NCBI GenBank assembly: GCA_003427395.1
Contig: BFEA01000022.1
Location: 3,492,948 to 3,556,947 of the forward strand
DNA: 64,000 nt
DNA from: Chara braunii
Lineage: Eukaryota; Streptophyta; Charophyceae; Charales; Characeae
Direction: 5' to 3'
Positions 41,075 through 53,382 of the stretch are shown one piece after another. The position numbers and the translations under genes were made by a program. Numbering within the stretch: position 1 is the first letter of the stretch; each line of letters begins with the position of its first letter. The notes beneath the pieces were generated by a model, which was given only the letters and a program-made list of their open reading frames with translations, was not told the DNA's origin and did no database searches.

Positions 41075-42760
41075 GGGTAGCCTGTTGGGCTGCTACCCTT
41101 CATATAGAAAGGTAGCAGGCTTAACTTCTGTAAAAAGGAGTTAGCCCAGTAGGTTACCGTGCAAAATTTTCACTCAGCAGATGCTGGGATCGAGCCGACG
41201 ATAAGCAATTTGGGCTAACTCCTTTTGTTTTGGAGCTGCCCACTGCACCAGCACGAAGCGCGACAATTCTCGGTCGCGAGATCATCAAATCTCACGGCCG
41301 GGAACGGCCGCGTGGCTGCAGCATGACCCCTGTGCAAGGATGACACCATAAATCGAGAAATGGTCCAAAATCCCGGTAGGGATTTGAATCCGGGTCTGTA
41401 CCTCGATGTGCCATAGCAGGCCACGATGAGACATGACCGTTGAGGAGGAAAACAACCAAAAGAACAGTCTTTGCAGACTGTGTGGGAGCACAAAGGCTCC
41501 CACTCCGTTTTGGACAGATGACTGTGGCCGCGAGATCTTCAGATCTCGCGGCCTACAGTTCACACGTGGAAAGCAAGAGGGGGTTGGAGGAGTTGGGTGG
41601 AGAGTGAGAGAGAGAGAGAAATGGGAGGATGGGGAGAGGAGGATCTGCTCCTCCCGACCTGCCAGCTGCCTCCCCGTTGTCAGGGGGGTAAGAAGAAAAA
41701 GAAAAGAAAAGAAAAGAAGAAAAAGAAAAGAAACAGAAAACGAAAAACGGGATCAGAGTTTTTTTTTGAAAAGTTGTATTTTTCAGTTTGCGCCACTATT
41801 TTTATGGTGGCGTAAAACAATTGTTTTGACCTTGATTTTTTTTATGTAGGTAGTCAGGCACGTACGCCATGTGCATGAATGTTTTTAGATTTTTTCATTC
41901 AGCGAATATTTTTCCAAAATTTATCAAAGTCGGGGAACTTTTTGCACCCCGCCCTGAGCCTGTCAGGATTTGAACTAATGAATTTTCACGAGTTCTTTCC
42001 CTACTCCTCCGAACCTGACAACTGTACTCCCCGTTTTCAGGGGAAGGCAGCAGAGGAAAGGGGCAGGCAGTTGACAAACAACTGCATGCTCCTGGCTCAA
42101 ATCACGGCCAGGAGCATTGCAGTTGAGGGGGTTAAAGTTTTCTTGATTTATTATTATTATTATTATTTTTTTTTCTTTACTTTTCATGAGGACACTTGTC
42201 ATCACGTGAAGCTGCCAGAGATAACTGTCAGGCTCCAGTTTTTTAAGGGAGCCTGAAAATTGAGGGGTCATGAAAAAGAAAAGGTCAAGTGCAGCCTTTT
42301 CCTCGATGTATCTGCCCTGGGAAAAAGGTCCAGGTACATCGAACTGTAAAGGGTTGTATCTCTCCAACCCCTTATCAGAAAAATAAAAGAAAATTTTTTT
42401 TTGGCAATGGCAGGAACCCAGCTATCTCGTGAGATTCCGAGATAGCTGGGAAAAAGAAATAAAAAAATAAAATAGGGCAGTTAAAAAAACTGCCCCACAC
42501 TAAGGCTGTGGTTGTGGTGCGACCACAGTTAGCCCTGGATTTTGGAAAGATCAAGGGCTCAATGTGAGCCCGCGTTTTTGCCTGAGGGCTGGAGTGACGC
42601 CCAACCCTCCTCAGCCACTATATAACAGGCAGCTGTCCCCAGCTGCCACACAATGCACTCGTGATGCCAGTGTGTGACGAGCACACTTGAGTGTTGCTGG
42701 CTACTGGAGTTGTTGCCTGAGACAACGTGAGCAGAGGCTGGAGACCTGCTGAGGAGCGCA
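41075..42760. repeat. Dense chain of stem-loops in the LARD left LTR
   Basis: Examples of arm pairs: 41075-41081/41092-41098; 41133-41148/41211-41226 (16 bp); 41465-41470/41475-41480; 41482-41489/41496-41503; 41521-41559 (18-bp stem, one bulge); 42079-42095/42108-42125 (17 bp, one bulge); 42229-42236/42248-42255; 42417-42429/42438-42450 (13 bp); 42475-42482/42488-42495; 42555-42561/42565-42571; 42628-42635/42640-42647. Between 42410 and 42760 they follow one another almost without gaps. Confidence 0.85.
42619..42625 (+). promoter_or_regulatory. TATA-like box in the LARD left LTR
   Basis: TATATAA in CACTATATAACAGGC, directly before a GGCAGCTG/CAGCTGCC stem; conserved at 50838-50844 in the right LTR. 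If used, transcription would start near 42650 and the minisatellite would be in the R/U5 part. Confidence 0.45.
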
Positions 42761-42949
42761 AGGAGGAGAGTTGGGCAGCCATAGCCAAGGCAGGGAGCAC
42801 TCCGCTCCCCTCCCCTCTGGCTGATGTTGGTCCCACGGGGCTGACCCAGGGGCGCTGTAGGACTACGGCAAGACGGCGATGTGAAATTTGGGTCTGGGGC
42901 CCAAATTTTACCGATTTTGGCCAGCTATTTTTCCAGTATAGTGGGGAAG

Positions 42950-43650
42950 TGCTGCCAAAATTTTACAGCGGCGGCCAGCGGCGACGCGGGTTTTACGGCG
43001 GTAGTACGAAAGTGCTGCCGAAATTCTGCGGTGACGACGCGGGTTTTACGGCGGTGGTACGAAAGTGCTGTCGAAATTCTGTGGCGGCGACGCGGGTTTT
43101 ACGACGGTAGTACGGAAGTGTTGTCAAAATTATGCGGCAACAACACGGGTTTTACGGCGGTAGTACGGAAATTCTGCCGAAATTCTGCGGCGGCGACGAA
43201 GGTTTTTCGGCGGTGGTACGAAAGTGCTGCCGAAATTCTGCGGCAGCAACAAAGGTCTTACGACGGAGGTGCGTAAGCGCTGTTGAAACTCTACGGCGAC
43301 GACGCAAGTCTTACGGCGGTGGTGCGGAAGCGCTGTCGAATTTCTGCGTCGGTGGCACTGATTTTAACGACAGTGGTGCGAAAGCGCTGTCGAAACTCTG
43401 TGGCGGCGACACTCAGTTTAACGGCGGTGGTGCGGAAGCGCTGTTGAAACTCTGCGGCAGCGGCACTAAGTTTGACGGCGGTGGTGCGGAAGCGCTGTTG
43501 AATTTTTGCGGCGGTGACACTGATTTTAACGGCGGTGGTGCGAAAGCGCTGTCGAAACTCTGCGGCGGCGACACTAAGTTTAACGGCGGAGGTGCGGAAG
43601 CGCTGTCGAATTTCTGCGGCGGCGACACTGAGTTTCTCGGCAGTGGTATG
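42950..43650. repeat. ~54-bp minisatellite in the LARD left LTR
   Basis: About 13 units with the core TTTAACGGCGGTGGTGCG, GAAGCGCTGTCGAAA and TCTGCGGCGGCGAC. Most units are 54 bp, so several frames on both strands stay open and give an 18-residue repeat such as LCGGDTKFNGGGAEALSK. Openness in all frames argues against coding. Confidence 0.9.
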
Positions 43651-44920
43651 GAAGTGATGCAATTTTTTTTACAACGACAGCACAGGATTTACGACAGTGT
43701 CAATGATATTTTTGCATTGAGCAACAACTAGGCATTGACGAAGTGAAGGTGCCGCTAGAGTGGTGTATTTTGAAATAACTTGGACTTGATGACGCGGTAA
43801 CGCGGTGACGGCGGAAGCAATTGGCAACGACGCTTACTGAAAAGTAAGTGAGGGGGTGTTATGGCAGATAGTCACAACAAGAGAGTGGTGTAGATCACTT
43901 TGCTGACGTTTGGGGACGACTACCTTCACGTTAAAAGGGGCGTAATTCTCTACGGTCGTCTTGAGTGTGTCATACAACTTCACTCAAGGTCAGTGGTCAG
44001 TCAGTGGACGACTCAGACTCCCTTCACACCTGTGTGCACCCACACATTGCTTGACCCTTTTCATTTGAACGTTCAGGAGAAAAGGTTGAGTGGGATTGCG
44101 GGTGTCATGCATGAGTAAAAAGGTGGTCTGACGTGAGTAGTGGGGACTTTGCTCGTCTGCTTTTGTTTTTGTTGTTTGTGTATGGTACAGGTAGGTAGAA
44201 GGATGCTTGCAAAGGAGATTGTCTTCTTTCTACCTTCCATCTGCCTGCTTGTCAAAGTGAACTTGTTGTTTTGAAAAAAAATAATTTAATGCGTGTCGTA
44301 AAATGAATGTGATTGAAATGAAGAAGATAAGGTCAAAATAACTTAGCCCTTTCTTAGGTTTACCCGTTCTATCCCAAATGACCTTATCTACCTATACCTG
44401 TCCAAATGATTCTCATTCTCTATCTCCTTCTGTTTCTTTTCGTCTAAGTTACCCTTGACTTAGGAGAAATGAGAATAACTAAAACCTACTTGTGATGAAC
44501 ACATTCTTTTTCTTCAGGAATCATATGTGGCGGGGGTTCGTTGCTTTAGGAGCCGACCCTGTTATCGACCCAGAGTGAACCGTTCTACATGGGGGGTACT
44601 CTGCCGATTCGGTGGAGACGGTCCGACTTCTGAGATCCGAGCTTTGAGCTCGGGCGAGGAGTACCCCAGACCACTTCCTGAAGAGAGGTATGCAACACCT
44701 CAAGCAAATGCCCCGATCAAGAATAATTTGTAAAACACCCTGCCATCTAAGAAAATTGAGAAAGTATGGAGACGAGTGTGAGTATGTCTAATCGTAGGTC
44801 GGTGGTGGAGTGAAATGAATGACTTTGGCAACGCGTCTTATCAAGTCAAAACTAAGGCAGTCCGACTAACTTGTCGACTGCATCAATATTATTGTCGGTA
44901 ACGAACTTCTTGTTGGCAGT
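43651..44920 (+). other. LARD left LTR, middle part, no gene
   Basis: Single-copy-like LTR sequence shared with 51870-53140. Contains a run of stop-rich frames and no domain. Nothing else seen. Confidence 0.6.
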
Positions 44921-45618
44921 TGTATGATTGTTTTGTGGAGTTCGACCCGGGGTGGTCAGATTTTATAACGATCTTGTGTTATTGGATATATCTAATGATG
45001 ATTTTATCTTTTTAGTTATCATTTCATATTGATATATTTCCGTCGACCACAGTCGACTTCTTTTGATGTAATTGTCTGTGAATGTTATAATTCTCTTTGG
45101 TTACATGTCTAAGGGACTAGGATAAATAATTGGGTTTCACGCTTGGTTGAGACCGTCCTAGTCGAACGGCGTACGCTTCGTACTTGGGAGATCAGCACCC
45201 TAAGAAACGGACGACGTCCGGGTTCAATAGGCGTTTTAATCGCGTGTACCTACACTACAGCGAGCGAGCAAACGCCCTCGGCCGACCCACCTCTGGAATT
45301 GCATTTAAAAGCTTTCGCACGTGGGTCGGTAGCTCGGTAGGGATACGCCCCTAAGGGTGGTGACAGCCCCTTAGGGAAGCAAGCTTATGCCCCGCGAAAA
45401 CATGTCCTGTCATAGGGGACCGCGGGATGTATTGCTCGCGCACCCGGCTGGAGCAGCGAAGGGACGACGCGACCACGACCGTCTCGACGGTCCGCAGGAT
45501 AATGTATGCGTCCCCCCTAAGTTGTCTTTAAGGTGTCTATTTAAATTCCTGCGTGACATGGTCGGGAGGGCTCCCGCCTCTTTCGAAAGAAAAGACGGGG
45601 GCCGATGCGCTCGACAGG

Positions 45619-45636
45619 TGGCGTCGTTGCCGGGGA
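45619..45636 (+). promoter_or_regulatory. LARD primer binding site, tRNA-Asp type
   Basis: Complementary to the tRNA-Asp 3' end with one C-to-T difference at the sixth base. Two bases separate it from the LTR end. Confidence 0.85.
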
Positions 45637-45662
45637 TAACGACAAACTGCTGTTGTCCCTGG

Positions 45663-46676
45663 TGGAACGACACTCGGGTAATGTAATTTTGATCAATAGA
45701 CATTTAAGTAAATAATTTTGAATGATTTTATTATTTTCAAATGATACATGGATTGCACATGTATATATGTGTATATTACTAGATACAACTTCATATAAGT
45801 TAAAATCGATTATTGATAAAATTTTGCGTCTCTTGCCAGCTAAAACGATAACGAAGGGAACGTTCAATTGTATGTGTCCTCTCTTCAAAGGCATCGAGGT
45901 CGTCGAGTTCTTACATGCTTTTTAGAACTTGGCATCATTGATGCTTTGAGAGGAACATTACAAGTTCTTTTTTATCCTGAACTTTGTCATCGAAGGGCTA
46001 AAATTTGACGTCGGACTTCTATCACGGGCTTCTGGAACTTGGCCTGAATTTGAAAGATTAATGATCGCCAAGTTTACGGAGTCACCCAAAAAGGAGATTA
46101 ATAAAGGAAAAAGGATGGAACGACACTTGGGTAAAGTAATTTTGATCAATAGACATTGGAATAAATAATTTTGAATGATTTTATTATTTTCAAATGATAC
46201 ATGGATTGCACATGTATATATGTGTATATTACTAGATACAACTTCATATAAGTATAATTTTCTATTCATTTATCTAGTCATTTTATTATGTAGATCTTAT
46301 GAATTTTAAGATACTGAAATATTAAGATTATGGGTTTTTATAAGATTTTGATTTAAAAAGTTAGATTCGATTATTGATAAAATTTTGCGTCTCTTGCCGG
46401 CTAAAACGATAACGAAGGGAACGTTCAACTGTATGTGTCCTCTCTTCAAAGGCATCGAGGTCATCGAGTTCTTACATGCTTTTTAGAACTTGGCATCATT
46501 GATGCTTTGAGAGGAACATCACAAGTTCCTTTTTATCATGAACTTTGTCATCGAAGGGTTAAAATTTGACGTCGGACTTCTATCACGGACTTCTGGAACT
46601 TGGCCTGAATTTGAAAGATTAATGATCGCCAAATTTACGGAGTCACCCAAAAAGGAGATTGATAAAGGAAAAAGGA
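45663..46676 (+). repeat. Tandem duplication at the start of the LARD gag
   Basis: 45663-46115 is repeated at 46116-46676, the second copy holding ~110 bp more of AT-rich sequence (46257-46365). Both encode the Gag core start (CPLFKGIEV, then LKFDVGLLSR and GTWPEFERLMIAKF) interrupted by stops, so only the second copy leads into the rest of gag. Confidence 0.88.
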
Positions 46677-47077
46677 AGCTAGTGCAAATAGGTGGCGAGG
46701 AGCAGAATGAGTCCAATCAGTTGGAACGACCTTGTAAGCTCGCTAAGGCTGCGAGGGTTGCGCATAACTTAGCTGAAGGGGGTCAAGGGACTTGTCAGAA
46801 AGATAATCGAGCCATGTATATTGAATCATTGCAAGATGTCCGTCTAGAATCTCGAGAAAACATTATGACCCCTTCGAATGTGTGTTTAGAGACACGAGAG
46901 CAAGGTGAATGTTCCAATCAGCTGGCTAACATGAAGAAAACCGCAGGGCATTACAAACCTCTGAGGTGCACATACTGTGGTGTGTGGGGTCATAGGATGC
47001 GATTTTGCAGACGCCTTAACCGTGATATTGAAAAAGGGATTGTGAATAGACGTGAGGACGAAGTTTGTGTAGATTGA
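46538..47077 (+). pseudogene. gag: LARD Gag remnant with zinc knuckle (179 aa)
   Basis: Open from ATG 46538 to TGA 47075-47077. N-terminal part: end of the Gag core (LKFDVGLLSR, PEFERLMIAKF). Middle: hydrophilic. C-terminal: CCHC knuckle C-x2-C-x4-H-x4-C at 46977-47008, followed by RRLNRDIEKGIV. The same order and post-knuckle pattern occur in E2 Gag, so both are homologous. The upstream part of the core is broken by stops (TAG near 45922 and 46482). Pol is missing. Confidence 0.8.
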
Positions 47078-48975
47078 AATAACGTGCTCGTCTTCCTTGC
47101 TAAGAAGGAAGACAAATTTATTAGGGATGTGCTTATCGATCGCATGTGGAAAAAATTTAGGAGCTAGACTTGTATGGCTCCGTTATTTTACTTTTGAGAC
47201 ATTGTTTTTAAGTCGTATAGATCTCATGATCTACGCTCATGTTTTTTCAGGGATCAGTCAGTTGTTATTACTCGATTAACTTCGGTTCATTATCAATCGA
47301 TTGTTGACTTTATGTGATATTTTACAGCGTGGTTTTTCCTAAGTTCATTTCCTTGTGTGACATGGATGAACTCTCGTTGTGGTTGGGAGGTGGTGAACCA
47401 GGAATCCTTATGAAATTCCATGTGAGGGCGTTCGTTGTACATTGTTTTGAATTATATTGTTGTCTGTTGATTTTGAATATAATGCGTGACCTTTGTATCA
47501 TGAATGAGATGATTGTATGTCTGTTATCATGTCGCGAACATTTTTTGATGGATTTGTGAGCTCTGTAGGTGGTAGTGAGGCCTGCGCCGGAGATATGCTC
47601 CTAGTCCATAGTGGGATGTTGTCCTCCGAATCCTGAGTGGTTTAAGGAAGGAGGACTACACTATCATTGAAAGGGAGGAAGGTGTTAAGGCATTGTTAAA
47701 ACACTGCATGTAAGGGTAGACGACTATTGTTTGCCATGAGGGGAGAAGTGATCACCTAACCTCGTTTCAAACAAAGTCACCTTATCTCTATGGTCGGGGT
47801 CTGATCAGCCTCGGTTGTACAAGGTGGGGCTGTCCTACTTTATATGCGGGGGATTGATAAGGTCGCAACACTGAAATCGGAGGGAATGTGGTGAGGCTCG
47901 AATCTAAAGCGGTGCTTGATGTCGAGATGCTATCTCGTAAGTGGAATACACCACTCCTCGACGCATACCACAAGGAGTTCAGAAGTAAGGGGCATGGTAG
48001 CTTATGTGGATTGGGATGAGTTTCAAGCTTGGACGGGGAACTTTGGATGAATGGTTTCTCGTAAGTGGAATACACCACTCCTCTGAATGGTTCGTTCAGA
48101 CTTTATCTGAACAACTTTCAGAAGGTTGATACGCTTGAGAGGTCTGTCAGGGGTTATTCCTGACTCACTTGAATTCTACTCAGGTGCAACAAAACTATCA
48201 ATCGAATGAATTTCATCTTGGATCTATCCGGAGGGCTTCCGGTACCATTCAGAAAGACAATAAGTTTTTGAGTGGTCGCCAGTGGGATGATGTTGGAATC
48301 ATTATGAAAAAGTTCCTATAAATTGAAGGTTTTCAGGGGTTAGACATGGGTCCAAGTTTGGATAAGGCTTGCCAGAGACAAAATCGGGTATCATTCCTTT
48401 CACTTATGAGTTGTATTGAGTTAAGGCTTCTGGAGGCTAAATCAAGTTTTGTTGTATGAAATTAAGGCTTTTGGAGGCTAAATCCAGTTTTGTTGTTATA
48501 TTGTTATATGTTGGTGAAAACGTTTCGGCTTAGTTTCAGACAATCATTCAAATTGTTATGTATTGTGATCGTTGCTTTCACATGAAACTTTCATTGGAAC
48601 CCTGGCCGTTTAAGTAAGTGATGAATGCCGTGGAAGTCATTCAATGGGGTCTGGGAATGCTGTCGGGGCAAATACCATGACAAGGGTATTTGTCGAGGGT
48701 TTTCAACATCGAACGCTGTCCGACTTTTCGCTTAATTGAAAGACTTGATGAGACTGATGTTTGTCAAAAGTTTATTCAGACCAACCCTATAACTGAGATA
48801 CATAAAACCTGACGTCGTTGACATATGACGACATTGGCATTCGATCGAAACAGCGGGAGTCAGTGGTACGACTTATCGTTCGCGGACCCCGATAAGCCCG
48901 CAATGGTGCGCGGTCATGAAAAGACTGAAGCTAGACCTAATCTACCTAAAATAATGTCGCGCGACTGCTAAGCCG
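47078..48975 (+). other. LARD internal region, non-coding
   Basis: 47078-47170 continues Gag-like codons (VFLAKKEDKFI) with stops. 47603-47990 resembles R1 19180-19500. A 27-bp word TCTCGTAAGTGGAATACACC... occurs at 47933 and 48057 with an AGTGG/CCACT stem, and a ~39-bp duplication (AAGGCTT(C/T)TGGAGGCTAAATC) lies at 48419-48496. No clear polypurine tract before the right LTR. Confidence 0.6.
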
Positions 48976-50837
48976 CGCGATTCAGATCCCAAAAAGGCTA
49001 AAAAGAAGGATGCGCCAGATATAGAGCCGCATCGCAAAGGGAATAGTTAGAAGGGGTTTTATTTCCTGAACCGTGAGGTTTGCTCCGAGCGAATAGGCAA
49101 TGCCGTATGCGGAGCCTAAAAAGGCTACCCGCGGCGCCATCAAGGTGAGCCGCCCAATGAATGGGCGGCAGCGTGAGTGCGGCGGGACTAGGAGGCCGTC
49201 GTGCCGACAACAACGCAACTGACTTTGAAAAGGGAGGCCGACGAGGCTTGCCTATGGTCAAGGTTGGGTAGCTTGCTGGGCTGCTACCCTTCATATAGAA
49301 AGGTAGCAGGCTTAACTTCTGTAAAAAAGAGTTAGCCCAGTAGGTTACCGTGCAAAATTTTTACTCAGCAGATGCTGGGATCGAGCCGACGATAAGCAGT
49401 TTGGGCTAGTTCCTTTTGTTTTGGAGCTGCCCACTGCACCAGCATGAAGCGCAACTATTCTCGGTCGCGAGATCATCAAATCTGACGGTCGGGAACGACC
49501 ACGTGGCTGCAGCATGACCCGTGCGCAAGGATGACACCATAAATCGAGAAATGGTCCAAAGTCCCGGTAGGGATTTGAACCCGGGTCTGTACCTCGATGT
49601 GCCATAGCAGGCCACGATGGGACGTGACCGTTGAGGGGGAAAACAACCAAAAGAACAGTCTTTGCAGACTGTGTGGGAGCACAAAGGCTTCCACTTCGTT
49701 TTGGACAGATGACTGTGGCCGCAAGATCTTGAGATCTCGCGGCCCACAGTTCACACGTGGAAAGCAAGAGGGGGTTGGAGGAGTTGAGTGGACAGTGAGA
49801 GAAAGAGAGAAATGAGAGAATGGGGAGAGGAGGATCTGCTCCTCCCGACCTGCCAGCTGCCTCCCCGTTGTCAGAGGGGTAAGAAGAAAAAGAAAAGAAA
49901 AGAAAAGAAAAGAAGAAAACCAAAGGAAAAAAAAGAAGAAAAAGAAAAGAAAAAGAAAATGGAAAACGGGATCTGACTTTTTTTTTGAAAAACTATATTT
50001 TTCAGTTTGCGCCACTATTTCTTTGGTGGCGTAAAACAATGTTTTTGACCTTGATTTTTTTTTCTGTAGGTAGTCAAGCACCTAGGCCATGTGCATGAAT
50101 GTTTTTAGATTTTTTCATTCAGCGAATATTTTTCTAAAATTCATCAAAGTCGAGGTACTTTTTGCACCCCGCCCTGAGTCTGTCGGGATTTGAAGTCGTG
50201 AATTTTCACGAGTTCTTTCCCTACTCCTCCCAACCTGACAACTGTACTCCCCGTTTTCAGGGGAAGGCAGCAGAGGAAAGGGGCAGGCAACTGCATGCTC
50301 CTGGCTCAAATCACGGCCAGGAGCATTGCAGTTGAGGGGGTTAAAGTTTTCTTGATTTATTTATTTATTTATTTATTTTATTTTTATTTTTTTTCTTTAC
50401 TTTTCGTGAGGACACTTGTCCTCACGTGAAGCTGCTCGAGGTAACAGTCAGGCTCTCGTTTTTGAAGGGAGCCTGAAAATTGAGGGGTCATAAAAAGGAA
50501 AACGTCAAGTGCAGCCTTTTCCTGGATGTATCTGCCCTGGGAAAAGGGTACAGGTACATCGAACTGTAAAGGGTTGTATCTCTCCAACCCCTTATCAGAA
50601 AAATAAAAGAAAAAAAGTTTTGGAAATGGTAGGAACCCAGCTATCTCGTGAGATTCCGAGATAGCTGGGAAAAAGAAATAAAAAAATAAAATAGGGCAGT
50701 TAAAAAAACTGCCCCACACTAAGACTGTGGCTGTGGTTCGACCACAGTTAGCCCTGGATCTTGGAAAGATCAAGGGCTCACTGTGAGCCTGCGTTTTTGC
50801 CTGAGGGTTGGAGTGACGCCCAACCCTCCTCAACCAC

Positions 50838-50844
50838 TATATAA
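50838..50844 (+). promoter_or_regulatory. TATA-like box in the LARD right LTR
   Basis: TATATAA, conserved with 42619-42625 including its flanks. Confidence 0.4.
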
Positions 50845-51169
50845 CAGGCAGCTGTCCCCAGCTGCCACACAATGCACTTGTGATGCCAGTGTGTGACGAA
50901 CACACTTGAGTGCTGCTGACTACTGGAGCTGTTGCCTGAGGCAACGTGAGCAGAGGCTGGAGACCTGCTGAGGAGCGCAAGGAGGAGAGTTGGGCAGCCA
51001 TAGCCAAGGCAGGGAGCACTCTGCTCCCCTCCCCTCTGGCTGATGCTGGTCCCATGGGGCTGACCCAGGGGCGCTGTAGGACTACGGCAAGACGGCGCTG
51101 TGAAATTTGGGTTTGGGGCCCTAATTTTACCAATTTTGGCCAGCTATTTTTCCACTATAGTGAGGAAGT

Positions 51170-51870
51170 GTTGCCAAAATTTTATAGCGGCGGCCAGCGG
51201 CGACACGGGTTTTACGGCGGTAGTACGGAAGTGCTGCCGAAATTCTGCGGCAGTGATGCGGGTTTTACGGCGGTGGTACGGAAGTGTTGTCGAAATTCTG
51301 CGGCGGCGACGCGGGTTTTACGAGGTTAGTACGGAAGTGCTGCCGAAATTATGCGGCGGCAACGCGGGTTTTACGGGGGTAGTACGAAAATGCTGCTGAA
51401 ATTCTGCGGCGGCGACGAGGGGTTTTCGGCGGTGGTACGGAAGTGCTGCCGAAATTCTGCGGCGGCAACAAAGGTCTTACGGCGGTGGTGCGGAAGCGCT
51501 GTTGAAACTCTGCAGCGACGACGCAGGTCTTACGGCGGTGGTGCGGAAGCGCTGTCGAATTTCTGCGGCAGCGGCACTGATTTTAACGACGGCGGTGCGA
51601 AAGCGCTGTCGAAACTCTGTGGCGGCGGCACTAAGTTTAACGGCAGTGGTGCGGAAGCGTTGTTGAAACTTTGCGGCGGCGGCACTAAGTTTGACGGCGG
51701 TGGTGGGGAAGCGCTGTCGAATTTCTGCGGCGGCGACACTGAGTTTAACGGCGGTGGTGCGAAAGCACTGTCGAAACTCTGCGGCGGCAACACTAAGTTT
51801 AATGGCGGTGGTGCGGAAGAGCTATCGAATTTCTGCGGCGACGACGCTGGGTTTGTCAGCGGTGGTATGG
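51170..51870. repeat. ~54-bp minisatellite in the LARD right LTR
   Basis: Counterpart of 42950-43650 with the same unit and a similar number of copies. Units differ by substitutions and short indels, so open frames are not the same in the two LTRs. Confidence 0.9.
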
Positions 51871-53136
51871 AAGTGCTGCAAAAAATTTTCAACGACAGCA
51901 CATGATTTACGTTAGTGTCGATGGTATTTTTGGGTTGAGCAACAACTAGGCATTGGCGCAATGAAGGTGCCGCTAGAGTGGTGTATTTTGAGATAGCTTA
52001 GACTTGACGGCGCGGTAACGTGGTGACGGTGGAAACAATTGGCAACGACGCTTACTGAAAAGTAAGTGAGGGGGTGTTGTGGCAGATGGTCATAACAAGA
52101 GAGTGGTGTAAATTTCTTTGTCGACGACTGGGGACGACTACCTTCACGTCAAAAGGGGCGTAATTCTATATTGTCTTTTTTAGTGTGTCATACAACTTCA
52201 CTCAAGGTCAGTGGTCAGTCAGTGGACGACTCAGACTCCCTTCACACCTGTGTGCACCCACACATTGCTGACCCTTTTGCTTTGAACGTTCAAGAGAAAA
52301 GGTTGAGTGGGATTGTGGGCGTCATGCATGAGTAAATAGGTGGTCTGACGTGAGTAGTGGGGACTTTGCTCGTCTTCTTTTATTTGTGTTGTCTGTGTGT
52401 TGTACAGGTAGGTAGAAGGATGCTTGCAAAGGAGATTGACTTTGCCTATTGGACAAAGATGAAACAAATTGTCTTATTTCTACCTTCCACCTACCTGCTT
52501 GTCAAAGTGAACTTGTTGTTTTAAAAAGGATTAATTCAGTGTGTGTCGTGATTAAAATAAAGAAGATAAGGTCAAAATAACTTAGTCCTTTCTTGAGGTT
52601 TACTCGTTCTATCCCGAATGACCTTATCTACCTATACATGTCCAAATAATTCTCATTCTCTATCTCCTTCTGTTTCTTTTCGTCTAAGTTACCCCTGACT
52701 TAGGAGAAATGAGAATAACTAAAACCTACTTGCGGTGAACACATTCTTTTTCTTCAAGAAGCATCTGGGGCGGGGGTTCGTTGTTTTAGGAGCCGACCCT
52801 GTTATCGACCCAGAGTGGACCGTTCTATGGGGGGGGTACTCTGTCGATTCGGTGGAGACGGCCCGACTTCTGAAATCCGAGCTTTGAGTTCGGGCGAGGA
52901 GGAGGAGTACCCCAGACCACTTCCTGGAGAGAGAGGCATGCAACACCTCAAGCAAATGCCCTGATCAAGAATATTGTAAAACACATTGTCATTCAAGAAA
53001 ATTGAGAAAGTATGAAGACGGGTGTGAGTATGTCTAATCGTAGGTCGGCGGTGGGGTGAATGAATGACTTTGGCAATGCATCTCATCAAGTCAAAACTAA
53101 GGCAGTCCGACTACCTTGTCGGCTGCATCAATATTA

Positions 53137-53382
<246 letters not shown>

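Larger units (their letters stand above)
40785..45616 (+). mobile_element. LARD left LTR
   Basis: Begins at the first base shared with the right copy and ends TCGACA. Internal order: variable start, dense stem-loops (41075-42760), TATA-like box (42619), ~54-bp minisatellite (42950-43650), then a U5-like part with TCCTGCGTGAC (45547) and a GGGAGGGCTCCC stem. A TG start is not visible; the 5' end may be truncated by about 20 bp. Confidence 0.85.

Noticed and set aside
43132-43731. 199-codon Gly-rich repeat protein in the LARD LTR
   Set aside because: The ~54-bp unit opens several frames on both strands, and the frames differ between the two LTRs. No sign of coding selection.
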